From: CATQHB01 sp965262595
Lineage (GTDB): Bacteria; Chloroflexota; Dehalococcoidia; Lucifugimonadales; UBA3495
Direction: 5' to 3'
Assembly (NCBI GenBank): GCA_965262595.1
Contig: OZ253548.1
Location: forward strand, 1,302,001 to 1,366,000
DNA length: 64,000 nucleotides
Shown here: in pieces, positions 1 to 8,599 of the stretch
Position numbering within the stretch: position 1 is the stretch's first letter
How the letters are laid out: each line of letters begins with the position of its first letter
Translations under genes and position numbers: made by a program
The notes under the pieces: model-generated
Told to the model about the DNA's origin: nothing
The model's input: the letters and a program-made list of their open reading frames with translations, nothing else
The model's database searches: none

Positions 1-1672
1 GCACCGTTTCCCGGGCGATTACCCGGCTGCCGATCGAAGCCTGAATCGGCACTTCAAACATTTGGCGGGGAATGGTGGTGCGGAGCTTCTCAACCAACGC
101 CCGGCCGTGAGCCACCGCCAGGTCTCGGTGGACAATCATCGACAGGGCCTCTACCGCCAGATGGTTAATCAAGATGTCCACCCGGTTCAGGGGAGCCACC
201 CGGTAACCCGCGAAGTTATAGTCCAGCGAGGCATAGCCCTGGGTGCGGGACTTGAGTTGATTGTAAAAATCGGCCAGCAATTCGGAGAGAGGCATGGTAT
301 ATTCCATAACTACCCGGCTTTGTTCCTCGGCGCCTCCACCGTCCTTACGCGTCAACCCCTGGATGTATTCCATACGCTTGAAATCAGAGCGGCGGGCATG
401 CATCAACTCCATTATCGCTCCCACGTGGCGGTTGGGCGCAACAATGGTCAAGTCCAAAATCGGTTCTTGAATCTCCCGAATCTCGTGGGGTTGGGGCAGT
501 TTTGACGGATTGTCCACCAGCAGGGTGCTGCCGTCCTGCAAAACTACCTGGTAGGCCACGCTGGGGGCGGTTACGATTAGGTCCAGATCATATTCCCGCT
601 CCAGTCTTTCCTGGACTATCTCCAAGTGCATCAGTCCCAAAAAGCCGCAACGAAAACCAAAGCCCAGGGCGCCGCTGCTCTCCGGTGTACTGGTCAGGGA
701 AGCATCGTTGAGGCGGAGCTTTTCCAAAGCAGCGCGCAGGCTGTTATATTCCTCGCCATCCGAAGGGTAAAGGCCGGCAAAAACCATAGATTTCAGTTCT
801 ACATATCCGGGCAGCGGCTCCACCGCCGGATGGCTGTTGCTGGTTAGAGTGTCGCCGACACTGCATTCGTGAACGTCCTTGAATCCGGTGGCGACATAGC
901 CCACCTGACCGGCGTACAGGGCTTCAACCGGCGTGGGAAAGGGACTGAACACGCCAACTTCGACGATTTCCGCTACTCTTCCCGAAGACATGATCATTAT
1001 CTTGTCATTCTTGGATACCTGACCATCCTCAACCCGGACGTGAGCGATAATGCCCTTGTAGGAGTTGTAAACCGAGTCGAACACCAAGGCGCGCAGGGAT
1101 TTATCCCGCTTGCCGCCGGGAGGGTTAAATCGTTCCACAACCGCATTCAGAATATCGTTGGCGCCGGTGCCATCCTTGGCCGATACAAACAGGATCTCCT
1201 CATCCTTAAAACCGAAGACCTGGCGAAGTTCACCGGCGACCCGCTCCGGTTCCGCCTGGGGCAGGTCCACTTTATTGACCACCGGAATTAAATCCAGGTC
1301 GTATTCCATCGCCAGGAGCGTGTTTGCAATGGTCTGAGCTTCAATTCCCTGGCTGGCATCCACCACCAGTATAGCGCCTTCGCAGGCAGCCAGGGCGCGG
1401 GAAACCTCATAGCTGAAATCCACGTGGCCGGGCGTGTCAATCAAGTTGAGCTCGTAAACCTGGCCGTCAGCGGCCTTATGGCGCATCGCCACGGCCTTGC
1501 CCTTGATGGTGATGCCCCGCTCTCGCTCCAGGTCCATCTGGTCCATAAACTGGGCCTTCATTTCCTGGGGCCGCACGGTACCGGTAATTTCCAGAAAACG
1601 GTCGGCCAAGGTGGACTTGCCGTGATCAATGTGGGCGATAATACAAAAATTGCGGATGAGTTCTTGGTTCAT
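1..1672 (-). CDS. lepA: Elongation factor 4 (LepA), C-terminus cut by window edge
   Basis: Ribosome-associated translational GTPase that back-translocates or remodels stalled ribosomes in the cytoplasm. Translating the minus strand from the ATG at 1672-1670 gives MNQELIRNFCIIAHIDHGKST, the G1/P-loop. This is followed by RERGITIK (G2), DTPGHVDF (G3) and NKVDLPQAEP (G4). Further on come the LepA-type segments GALGFGFRCGFLGLMHLEI and, near the edge, PRQMFEVPIQASIGSRVIAR. The frame stays open for 557 codons to base 2, so roughly the last 40-50 residues of a usual ~600-residue LepA lie outside the window. It is not joined to the oppF gene upstream: a 237 bp gap with a terminator-like hairpin separates them. 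Identification is secure. Confidence 0.97.
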   Translation of the reverse strand, partial: MNQELIRNFCIIAHIDHGKSTLADRFLEITGTVRPQEMKAQFMDQMDLERERGITIKGKAVAMRHKAADGQVYELNLIDTPGHVDFSYEVSRALAACEGAILVVDASQGIEAQTIANTLLAMEYDLDLIPVVNKVDLPQAEPERVAGELRQVFGFKDEEILFVSAKDGTGANDILNAVVERFNPPGGKRDKSLRALVFDSVYNSYKGIIAHVRVEDGQVSKNDKIMIMSSGRVAEIVEVGVFSPFPTPVEALYAGQVGYVATGFKDVHECSVGDTLTSNSHPAVEPLPGYVELKSMVFAGLYPSDGEEYNSLRAALEKLRLNDASLTSTPESSGALGFGFRCGFLGLMHLEIVQERLEREYDLDLIVTAPSVAYQVVLQDGSTLLVDNPSKLPQPHEIREIQEPILDLTIVAPNRHVGAIMELMHARRSDFKRMEYIQGLTRKDGGGAEEQSRVVMEYTMPLSELLADFYNQLKSRTQGYASLDYNFAGYRVAPLNRVDILINHLAVEALSMIVHRDLAVAHGRALVEKLRTTIPRQMFEVPIQASIGSRVIARETV

Positions 1673-1830
1673 AGTATTTCCATAGTAACACGACGGCTAG
1701 GCAGTCACAAGGACGGCCAAAGGCGGCGCCTCAGAGTTTTGGTTCCGTTCCGTCGGATGCCAACATAAAGAAGGGAGGCGGTGGGGAAGTTTCGAACCGG
1801 AGGGTATTGGGCTGAAGCGCAGCAAAGGAA

Positions 1831-1856
1831 AAGGGCCGCCAACTCTGACGGCCCTT
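1831..1856 (-). terminator. Intrinsic terminator-like hairpin after oppF
   Basis: An 8-bp stem (AAGGGCCG at 1831-1838 with CGGCCCTT at 1849-1856) has a 10-nt loop. Read on the minus strand it is followed by a T-rich stretch (TTCCTTTG). It lies 54 bp beyond the oppF stop and would end the oppDF transcript before lepA. A second inverted pair (GGCCCTT 1880-1886, AAGGGCC 1901-1907) uses the same core and may form an alternative hairpin at the stop codon. Confidence 0.6.
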
Positions 1857-1909
1857 ATTCTCCGTAAAACCCGATTATTGGCCCTTATCCAATTGCAATC
1901 AAGGGCCGT

Positions 1910-2965
1910 CTAATAGGCACCGTAGCCCGGAACCTGGATACAGGCGGCCCAATGATTCGGCTCCACCTCGCGCAACTCCGGCGTAACTTCGGAACAACTG
2001 TCAACCGCCACCGGACAACGGGGATGGAATACACAGCCGGAAGGCGGGTTCAGCGGGCTGGGCACCTCGCCGGTGAGCAAGATGCGTTCCCGCTGCGCGT
2101 CGATTACCGGGTCGGGAATCGGCACCGCGGATAGCAGCGCGCGGGTGTAGGGATGCAACGGATTCTGGTAGATTTCGTTGCGGTCGGCAACTTCCACGAT
2201 GTGGCCCAGGTACATCACCGCTACCCGGTCACTTATGTGGCGCACCACCGACAAATCATGAGCGATGAAGAGATATGTAAGGTCGAATCGCTCCTGCAGG
2301 TCTTCCAGTAGGTTGATAATCTGGGCCTGAATCGATACGTCCAGTGCGGACACCGGCTCGTCGCACACGATAAAAGAAGGGTCAACCGACAGGGCGCGAG
2401 CCACGCCGATACGCTGGCGTTGTCCGCCGCTGAACTCGTGGGGGAACCGGTCGGCCATGTAAGGATTCAAGCCAACGTTCTGCAGCAGATCCGCCACCCG
2501 GTCCTTGTATTCTTCCTTGCTATTGACCAACCCGTGCACTATCAGCGGTTCCCCGATGATATTCCCGGCGGTCATCCGCGGGTTAAGCGAGCTGTAGGGA
2601 TCCTGGAAAATAACCTGCATACGACGGCGCATGGCTCGCATATTACGGGTAGAGAGGCTGGTCAGGTTTTGGCCATCAAAGATCACCTCGCCATCGGTGG
2701 GCCGGTAAAGCTGGAGGATACAACGACCGGTAGTTGTTTTTCCACAGCCGCTTTCACCAACCAGTCCCAGGGTTTCACCTCGGCGGACAAAGAAGCTCAC
2801 ATCGTCAACCGCCTTGATGTGGGCGATAGCTCGCTGGAATACAATTCCCGCAGTAACCGGGAAGTGCATCTTGAGGTTCTTAACTTCTAAAAGAATGTCC
2901 CCGGATTGGGCCGGTCCACTGTGCTGAGGTCCGGTCTCAGTCATTGTGGTCATAGTTTCATACAC
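1910..2965 (-). CDS. oppF: Peptide/nickel-type ABC transporter ATPase, OppF/DppF-like
   Basis: 351-residue cytoplasmic ATPase of the oligopeptide/dipeptide importer family. Walker A is GESGCGKTT (about residues 70-78). The Q-loop is FQDPYSSLNP (around 120-129), the signature is FSGGQRQR (178-185), Walker B is FIVCDEP (198-204), and the switch His lies in IAHDLS. The C-terminal oligopeptide-ABC domain carries the Cys-rich pattern CVFHPRCP...DSC...C typical of OppF/DppF. The first ATG region (MYETMTTMTE) offers several starts; MTTMTE is equally possible. The stop of oppD lies 8 bp upstream, so the two ATPases are co-transcribed. No permease or substrate-binding protein gene is in the window, so the substrate cannot be deduced. 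Confidence 0.93.
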   Translation of the reverse strand: MYETMTTMTETGPQHSGPAQSGDILLEVKNLKMHFPVTAGIVFQRAIAHIKAVDDVSFFVRRGETLGLVGESGCGKTTTGRCILQLYRPTDGEVIFDGQNLTSLSTRNMRAMRRRMQVIFQDPYSSLNPRMTAGNIIGEPLIVHGLVNSKEEYKDRVADLLQNVGLNPYMADRFPHEFSGGQRQRIGVARALSVDPSFIVCDEPVSALDVSIQAQIINLLEDLQERFDLTYLFIAHDLSVVRHISDRVAVMYLGHIVEVADRNEIYQNPLHPYTRALLSAVPIPDPVIDAQRERILLTGEVPSPLNPPSGCVFHPRCPVAVDSCSEVTPELREVEPNHWAACIQVPGYGAY

Positions 2966-2973
2966 TCCGCAGG

Positions 2974-4047
2974 CTAGTTTTCCTGGGCCGGTTCAACTTG
3001 GGCAGCCGCTTCGGCCTCCTGCGCCCTAGCTTCCGCACTCCTTTCATCCATGAAAAAGTCCAGAGCCGCGGAGCCCAATTCGTCGGACCGCCAACAGGCC
3101 GTCCAATGACCCTCATTCGCCAACATCAGGGGAGGGGTGTCCGTGGCGCACTTGTCCACCGCCCAACGGCAACGGTCTCGGAAGGCGCAACCTTCAGGCA
3201 GGTTTATCAAGTCGGGGGGTTGGCCCTCGATGGGGTCCAACTTGGCGCGTCGGGGCAGGTCCAGCCGGGGGACCGACTTTAGCAGACCAACGGTGTAGGG
3301 ATGGCGGGGGTTGCTATAGATTTCCCGGGCGTCACCGCGCTCGATAATTTTGCCCGCATACATTATGTTCATTCGGTCGGCGTAGCGGGCTACCACGCCC
3401 AAGTTGTGGGTGATGACGATAAGAGAAACGCCGAATTCGCTGGTCAGGGCCTTCATCAACTCCAGAATCTGGGCCTGGATCGTCACATCAAGGGCGGTGG
3501 TCGGTTCATCAGCGATAATGAGCTTGGGATTACAGCTGAGGGCCATGGCAATCATCGCCCGTTGCCGCATACCGCCGCTGAATTGGTGCGGGTATTGGCG
3601 TATCCGCTTTTCCGGGTCGGGGATACCCACTCTTGCCAGCAGGTTGATCGACTCATTTCGGGCTTCTTCCCGACTCATGCCCTTGTGGAGTTGCAGGGTC
3701 TCACTGATCTGCCGGTCCAACGTGAGCACCGGGTTCAAGGACGTCATCGGCTCCTGAAAGACCATCGACATTTTCGCGCCCCGAATACGGCGCATATCGT
3801 CCATGTCAATCTTCAGGATGTCCTCGCCCTCAAAGAGGAGTTCTCCACCCACAATTTTGCCGGGCGGGTCGGGAATCAAGCGCATCAACGACAGGGCGCT
3901 CACGCTCTTGCCGCAGCCGCTTTCACCCACGAGGCCAAGGGTTTCTCCCTCCTCAACCTCGTAAGAAACCCCGTCAACCGCCTTTACTACACCTTCAAAG
4001 GTGTAGAAATAGGTTCTAAGGTCTTTGACTTCCAGAAGTGTAGCCAC
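2974..4047 (-). CDS. oppD: Peptide/nickel-type ABC transporter ATPase, OppD/DppD-like
   Basis: 357-residue partner ATPase of OppF. It shows Walker A GESGCGKS (41-48), Q-loop FQEPMTSLNP (97-106), signature FSGGMRQR (156-163), Walker B LIIADEP (176-182) and D-loop TALD. The C-terminal oligopeptide-binding-ATPase domain has CAFRDRCRWAVDKC, followed by an Ala/Glu-rich tail of about 25 residues. It is the first gene of a two-gene unit with oppF. Upstream lie only tRNA genes and then an unrelated phosphoesterase, so the membrane permeases normally found next to this pair must be encoded elsewhere. The family is clear, the transported compound is not. Confidence 0.93.
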   Translation of the reverse strand: MATLLEVKDLRTYFYTFEGVVKAVDGVSYEVEEGETLGLVGESGCGKSVSALSLMRLIPDPPGKIVGGELLFEGEDILKIDMDDMRRIRGAKMSMVFQEPMTSLNPVLTLDRQISETLQLHKGMSREEARNESINLLARVGIPDPEKRIRQYPHQFSGGMRQRAMIAMALSCNPKLIIADEPTTALDVTIQAQILELMKALTSEFGVSLIVITHNLGVVARYADRMNIMYAGKIIERGDAREIYSNPRHPYTVGLLKSVPRLDLPRRAKLDPIEGQPPDLINLPEGCAFRDRCRWAVDKCATDTPPLMLANEGHWTACWRSDELGSAALDFFMDERSAEARAQEAEAAAQVEPAQEN

Positions 4048-4145
4048 CTAGCCTCCCTCCGGCAACGGAATTCCGGTTACCTGATCCCTGACGCCGGCAT
4101 TTGTGTTAGTGGGCAACTAATTGGTCGATACTGAGATGCATGGAG

Positions 4146-4230
4146 TGGTGGGGAAGGGGAGACTCGAACTCCCACGCCTTGCAGCACATGATCCTAAGTC
4201 ATGCTCGTCTACCAATTCCGACACTCCCCC
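4146..4230 (-). tRNA. tRNA-Leu (anticodon UAG)
   Basis: Minus-strand class II tRNA with a 7-bp acceptor stem (GGGGGAG with CTTCCCC, one G-U pair). The D-arm contains GGTAGAC and the anticodon arm is CATGA-CTTAGGA-TCATG, giving anticodon TAG (4196-4194). It has a long variable arm, the T-loop GTTCGAGTC, discriminator A and an encoded CCA (4146-4148). It reads CUA-type Leu codons. Confidence 0.96.
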
Positions 4231-4293
4231 TTTGGGTTGGTAGAAATACTGGTCAATAGTCAATTATTGTCCACTACTTATTATAACCTTAAC

Positions 4294-4369
<76 letters not shown>

Positions 4370-4516
4370 TACCCACATAAAACCCGACTGCTGATGCTGT
4401 CAGGATTTCCAAGACTACCAATAGTTAGCCTTTCTTGTCAATAGACCGGAGCAAGCCCGCGCCGACCGGTTCAACTCGCTAATTAAAGCTGCCAGGGTGT
4501 TATTCTTGCCCTGGCC

Positions 4517-5248
4517 CTATACCCCGTAATCCAGCCGGTCAATGAGCCGCTGTGGCAGCCCGGCGCGGCGCATTTCACTCTGAGTTTCGGCAATATCATA
4601 GGCGACCCGGTGGTGTTCGACCAATCCCGGCTCGCTGTTATAAACTGCGTAGCCGGCCCTTGGATCGTTGTCGCGGGGCTGGCCCACACTGCCGGGGTTG
4701 ATAATCCGGCGACGTTCGTCCAGGGCGTACGGTACATCCTCTATGAAACCTACGAACTCCGGGCCGTTTCGGTTTTCCAGACATATAAAAGGCAGATGGG
4801 AATGCCCCACTAAGCAGTAAGGGGTGGTCATCAGATCAAGGGTAGTCCGGGCCGCCTCCGGGCTGAGCAGGTATTCTTCCAGGGGCGCGCGTAGGCTGCC
4901 GTGAACCAGCGTAAAGGGTGACGCGGTGGCTACCAGAGGCAGCCCGGAGAGCAGGGCGATGTCGTCGGAAGTAAGCTGCTCAGCGGTCCAGTTGGCGGCG
5001 ATAGCGGCAGCCGCGTTAAAATAGGTAACGTCAATCCGGCCCAGGGCCGCGTGGTCGTGATTGCCCGCCACTGCCACAAAGGGGTACCGTCGCAGCAAAT
5101 CCAGACAAGGGCCGGGGCTGGGGCCATAACCCACCGTGTCGCCCAGACACCATATAACGTCAAAGCCGCCCCGCTGCTCAGCATCAGCAACAACTGTTTG
5201 CAGCGCGTTCAGGTTGGCGTGGATGTCGGAAACTATCAAAGCTCGCAA
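4517..5248 (-). CDS. Calcineurin-like metallophosphoesterase (YfcE/PP2A-like)
   Basis: 243-residue cytoplasmic metal-dependent phosphoesterase. The dinuclear-metal motifs are in order: DIH (D8, H10), GDTVGYGP (D37), GNHDH (N63, H64), VHGS (H116) and GHSH (148-151). A NPGSVGQPRD segment near the C-terminus is typical of the YfcE/MJ0936-type single-domain group. No signal peptide is visible. It stands alone between tRNA genes and a divergent asparaginase-like gene. The substrate is unknown; family members hydrolyse phosphodiesters or nucleotides. Family confidence is high, function is only generic. Confidence 0.88.
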   Translation of the reverse strand: MRALIVSDIHANLNALQTVVADAEQRGGFDVIWCLGDTVGYGPSPGPCLDLLRRYPFVAVAGNHDHAALGRIDVTYFNAAAAIAANWTAEQLTSDDIALLSGLPLVATASPFTLVHGSLRAPLEEYLLSPEAARTTLDLMTTPYCLVGHSHLPFICLENRNGPEFVGFIEDVPYALDERRRIINPGSVGQPRDNDPRAGYAVYNSEPGLVEHHRVAYDIAETQSEMRRAGLPQRLIDRLDYGV

Positions 5249-5435
5249 TCCCGGTTCCCCCCACCTGCCTTATATTCGCCTAAATACCTGTCCTGGATCC
5301 CATCCACCGGAATGTCAGCTACGGAAGCCGCTTCGCCCAATTGACAGGCCCGTTGCCGGACATTACGCTCAAACTCACCCTGTGTCCTGACAAGAGTCGG
5401 CAAGCCATTATAACGGTCATTATAAAGGAGACACT

Positions 5436-6452
5436 ATGACGGCGCCTAATGCCCGGGTGAAAAAAGTCAGAGTTGTAGCAACCGGAGGAACCATCGCCGG
5501 AATCGGCCCCGACCGGCTGGACTACACTCTCTATCCCGAATTGGGGGAGCACCTGACCATCGAACAATCCCTGGCCCGCATACCGGAGCTGGCGGAAATC
5601 GCTCCGGTGCAGGCCGAAGACCTGATTAGCGTGGGCAGCACCGCTATCGGCCCCCAGGATTGGCTGCGGCTGGCCCAACGCATTAACGTGCTGCTGACTG
5701 AGGATGACACCATCGGTGTAGTTGTAACTCACGGCACGGCCACCCTGGAGGAGACGGCTTATTTCCTGCATCTAACGGTCAAGTCTTTGGATAAGCCGGT
5801 GGTAATTACCGGGGCGATGCGTCCCCCGACATCTCTGGGAACCGACGCAGACTTGAACCTCCTGGATGCGGTACATATTGCAGCGTGCCCGGAGGCGGCG
5901 GGCAAAGGAGTGTTGACCGTACTCAATAACGAAATCCAGTGCGCACGGGACGTGGTCAAGACGAATACGCTACGGGTTGAGACATTCAAGCCCAACGAAC
6001 TGGGATTTCTGGGCTATGCCGACTCCGACGGAGAAGTAGTTTTCTACCGCGCTCCCCTGCGCAAGCACACCGCCGATACCATATTTGACGTGGCAGGATA
6101 CGACGTTCTGCCCCGGGTGGACATAGTTTATTCCTACGCCGGGGCCGACGAATTACTGGTTGACGCGGTGCGCCGCAACCGGTCGAGCGGGCTGGTGTTG
6201 GCCGGGTTCGGGGCCGGCAGCTACCCGCCCCGGGTAATCGAGGCGGCAGCCCAGGCGGTGGCCGAGGGCATTCCGGTGGTGCTGTCCTCCCGCTCCATCG
6301 CCGGGCGGGTTGTGATGACGCCCCGGAAAGAAGCGCAGCGCTTTATAGTCTCCGACAATCTGGCACCACAGAAAGCCAGGGTGCTGCTGATGCTCGCGCT
6401 TACGGTTACCGACGATATAAAGGAGATTCAAGGAATGTTTCGGGAATACTAG
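5436..6452 (+). CDS. Asparaginase/glutaminase-fold amidohydrolase with altered pocket
   Basis: 338-residue protein of the L-asparaginase family, expected to hydrolyse a side-chain amide to acid and ammonia. The N-terminal nucleophile motif ATGGTIAG (T19) is present, as is the second catalytic Thr in THGT (98-101) and the catalytic Lys context RDVVKTNT. MRPPTSLGTDADLNLLDA is the usual family block. Two substrate-contact positions differ from the classical enzymes: the motif normally read THGTDT is THGTAT (Asp to Ala), and the GSQD region reads GSTA. The start ATG has a good ribosome site (AAGGAG) 7 nt upstream. No signal peptide, so cytoplasmic. It is probably an asparaginase homologue with a shifted substrate. 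Confidence 0.85.
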   Translation: MTAPNARVKKVRVVATGGTIAGIGPDRLDYTLYPELGEHLTIEQSLARIPELAEIAPVQAEDLISVGSTAIGPQDWLRLAQRINVLLTEDDTIGVVVTHGTATLEETAYFLHLTVKSLDKPVVITGAMRPPTSLGTDADLNLLDAVHIAACPEAAGKGVLTVLNNEIQCARDVVKTNTLRVETFKPNELGFLGYADSDGEVVFYRAPLRKHTADTIFDVAGYDVLPRVDIVYSYAGADELLVDAVRRNRSSGLVLAGFGAGSYPPRVIEAAAQAVAEGIPVVLSSRSIAGRVVMTPRKEAQRFIVSDNLAPQKARVLLMLALTVTDDIKEIQGMFREY

Positions 6453-6501
6453 CCAGCCAATGATGCTGGGTATTTTCTCTCCCGCCGGATTTTTCAACGG
6501 T

Positions 6502-6529
6502 TTTCCAGGTTGGGCTATGGGTGTATAAT
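6502..6529 (+). promoter_or_regulatory. Candidate promoter for the MFS transporter gene
   Basis: TTTCCA at 6502-6507 and a perfect TATAAT at 6524-6529 are separated by 16 bp. This would start a transcript about 160 nt upstream of the MFS start codon. No other strong element was seen in this gap. Confidence 0.4.
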
Positions 6530-6697
6530 CTCACCATTCCAGGGGCAACCAATTTTGTAGAGTTACCTATGCAGTGGGAACCACTACTAACTATGAGTGC
6601 AAGCCGCTGGTTTTCGCTGACGGAACACAACCAAGACAAATCTGCGCAGCCGCGTCGTCCTGGGATAGGCCGACTTAGGGAAGACAGGTGAATAACT

Positions 6698-8074
6698 ATG
6701 GCAGCATCAACAACCGCCGCCGCCCCCTTGGAGCAGGACAACCGCACCAAGAACTCCGTCATGGCAACGACGGTAATCGGCGCCCACTCTTTCGAGCACA
6801 TTTACGCCCATAGCATTCCCTTTCTGGCAGCGATCATTGCCGCAGACCTGGGGTTGGGAGCGTTACAGGTGGGACTCATCGTCGCCGTGCGCTCCATATT
6901 TGGGGGGATAACCAGCACCGTGGGCGGCTTTTTGGTGGACCTGTTCCACCACCGAGTATCCTGGGTATTGTCCATCAGCGCCTTCAGCATCGGGTTGGGC
7001 TACCTGCTGATGTCCATCGCGCCGACCTATATTTTATTACTGGCGGCGCTGTCCCTGGGTTCCATGGGCAGCGCGTTGTGGCACCCGCCGGCGCTGGGTT
7101 TGCTGGCCCGCCGGTTTCCCACTCGGCGGGGGTTCTTCATATCCATGCACCGGTCTGTGGGTAGCATCGGCGACGTTCTGGGGCCAATGACAGCCGGTGC
7201 GCTGATCGCCGGCGCACTGGTCTGGTCCGTCAGCAGCGGCCCCAACGGTGGCGCCCTGTTTTCCTGGAATCTGCCCTGGGAAAGCATCAGTTGGCGCTGG
7301 GTGCTGGGAGCCAGTACGCCGATTATGTTCATTTCCAGTATTGCTATTTTCTTCCTGTTGCGACACGCCGGGGAGGCAAAGCCGGAGGGCGTGGATCTAG
7401 GGGAACGGATACACACCAACTGGGAAGGGATGAAAGACGCCTTCCGCGGCACCGGGATGTGGGCTATCTTCACCGTTTCGGCGGTGCGAGGCATGGCCGA
7501 CCGCTCGCTGGTGTTCCTGGTTCCCCTATACCTGTACCACCTGCTGACTGCCCAGGGGCTTACCCGTGAGGAAGTAGCGTTTCCGGTAGCTTTCCACGTA
7601 GCCCTGATGGTATTTCCCGGCATCCTGGCCGGGCCGATCATTGGCGCCCTGGCCGACGTCCCGCGCATCGGCCGGCGAAACATCATTATCTTCGTGATGG
7701 GGATAACCACCTTTTTGACCCTGGCTATAATCTGGAGTGGCCAGCAAACCGGAGCGTACTCCTACTGGATAACCCTGTTCGTCGCAATTTATGGACTGCT
7801 GAATTTCTCGGTGAATAACCTGACCCAAGCGGCGGCAGCGGACATTGCCGCCGGGCGACGACTGGAATCCAGTTTCCTGGGCATGATGTGGGGCAACAAT
7901 ACCCTGTTTGGGGCGTTGGCCGCTGTCGTAATTTTCGGCTCGGTAGAGTGGTTCGACCAGAACAACGCCGGCTGGCAATACGGTTTTTATATCTCCGCCG
8001 GGATCTATTTCGTGGGTTTCCTGGTCTCGCTGTTGATTCCCGGCCGGCCTCGGCAGGAACTGCAACCGGCCTGA
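6698..8074 (+). CDS. Major facilitator superfamily transporter
   Basis: 458-residue inner-membrane protein with about 12 hydrophobic segments. The first half has the loop GGFLVDLFHHRVSW and the cytoplasmic motif ARRFPTRRGFF. The central cytoplasmic loop (GEAKPEGVDLGERIHTNWEG) separates the two six-helix halves, and ADVPRIGRRN marks the loop of the second half. An N-terminal cytosolic tail of about 20 residues precedes TM1. An AGGTGA ribosome site precedes the ATG. Substrate is not predictable; it stands alone downstream of the asparaginase-like gene and upstream of the structured RNA. Confidence 0.88.
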   Translation: MAASTTAAAPLEQDNRTKNSVMATTVIGAHSFEHIYAHSIPFLAAIIAADLGLGALQVGLIVAVRSIFGGITSTVGGFLVDLFHHRVSWVLSISAFSIGLGYLLMSIAPTYILLLAALSLGSMGSALWHPPALGLLARRFPTRRGFFISMHRSVGSIGDVLGPMTAGALIAGALVWSVSSGPNGGALFSWNLPWESISWRWVLGASTPIMFISSIAIFFLLRHAGEAKPEGVDLGERIHTNWEGMKDAFRGTGMWAIFTVSAVRGMADRSLVFLVPLYLYHLLTAQGLTREEVAFPVAFHVALMVFPGILAGPIIGALADVPRIGRRNIIIFVMGITTFLTLAIIWSGQQTGAYSYWITLFVAIYGLLNFSVNNLTQAAAADIAAGRRLESSFLGMMWGNNTLFGALAAVVIFGSVEWFDQNNAGWQYGFYISAGIYFVGFLVSLLIPGRPRQELQPA

Positions 8075-8138
8075 TAGCACAAATTGGCCGACAATTAGCG
8101 GGTTGTATGAAATACAGACCAATTGACGTCAAAAAGTA

Positions 8139-8167
8139 TTGACAACGGTTTAACAAGGGGTTAACCT
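8139..8167 (+). promoter_or_regulatory. Promoter of the stand-alone RNA gene
   Basis: TTGACA at 8139-8144, a 17-bp spacer and TAACCT at 8162-8167. The -35 is perfect, the -10 keeps TA...T. It points away from the MFS gene and towards the structured, non-coding segment that ends in a terminator near 8505. Confidence 0.55.
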
Positions 8168-8173
8168 GTTTTT

Positions 8174-8505
8174 AGAGCAAGTTGGAAGCATTAATCCAAT
8201 AATTGCTCCGAAACCCGGTAAGGATGGTGGGAAATGGTTAAGGTTTTCGAATTAAACCATAAATGGATTTTCCCTTGTCATTTCCCTGCCGGCGCCGAAT
8301 ACGGAAGTGAGAGAGCACCCGGCAACGGGGCTGTCGAGCACCGGCAGGGAAGGACGAAAACGTAAGTCCTGCACCATTAAATGGACTGTAAACCTGGCAA
8401 ATGAGCACAGGAAGGGTTCTTCGGTAGTGAATACCGGAATAGCGGGACTACAAAGCGAAAGCAAGACAGGGCCCGGTAGGCGTATCGGGCCCTGATTCTT
8501 TTTGG
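8174..8505 (+). ncRNA. Unassigned structured RNA, about 330 nt, with own promoter and terminator
   Basis: No convincing protein frame lies here, yet the plus strand is dense in RNA-like helices. GGGAAA (8229-8234) pairs with TTTCCC around 8269-8274, with an inner helix TGGTT/AACCA. TTCCCTGCCGG (8282-8292) pairs exactly with CCGGCAGGGAA (8341-8351), enclosing CCCG-GCAA-CGGG, a GNRA tetraloop. GGAC/GTCC closes a hairpin around 8352-8369. CCTG/CAGG, CGGTA/TACCG and GC-GAAA-GC follow, and the segment ends in a strong terminator. Its size suits a housekeeping or regulatory RNA. I could not find the invariant blocks of RNase P RNA, tmRNA, SRP RNA or common riboswitches. The downstream gene is convergent, so this is not a leader. 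Exact 5' end is inferred. Confidence 0.6.
8467..8505 (+). terminator. Intrinsic terminator of the structured RNA
   Basis: A 9-bp GC-rich stem CAGGGCCCG (8467-8475) with CGGGCCCTG (8486-8494) and a 10-nt loop is followed by ATTCTTTTT. It is oriented to end plus-strand transcription, about 95 bp before the convergent mocA stop. Confidence 0.85.
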
Positions 8506-8599
8506 CGGTTTGGTTATCGAATAGTACCGGGTCCGCGGAGATTTGAAGGGGTTGGCGGGTCGGCGCCGTTCAACGAAGATGGGGAAGGTCCTGGCTGAC

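Noticed and set aside
8307..8495. 62-codon frame inside the structured RNA
   Set aside because: GTG start without a ribosome site, and the frame runs into the terminator stem.
8174..8505. RNase P RNA, tmRNA or SRP RNA identity for the structured RNA
   Set aside because: The P4-type GAGGAAAGTCC and ACAGAA blocks, tmRNA ends and tag, and the SRP GGAAGGAAGC core are not present.
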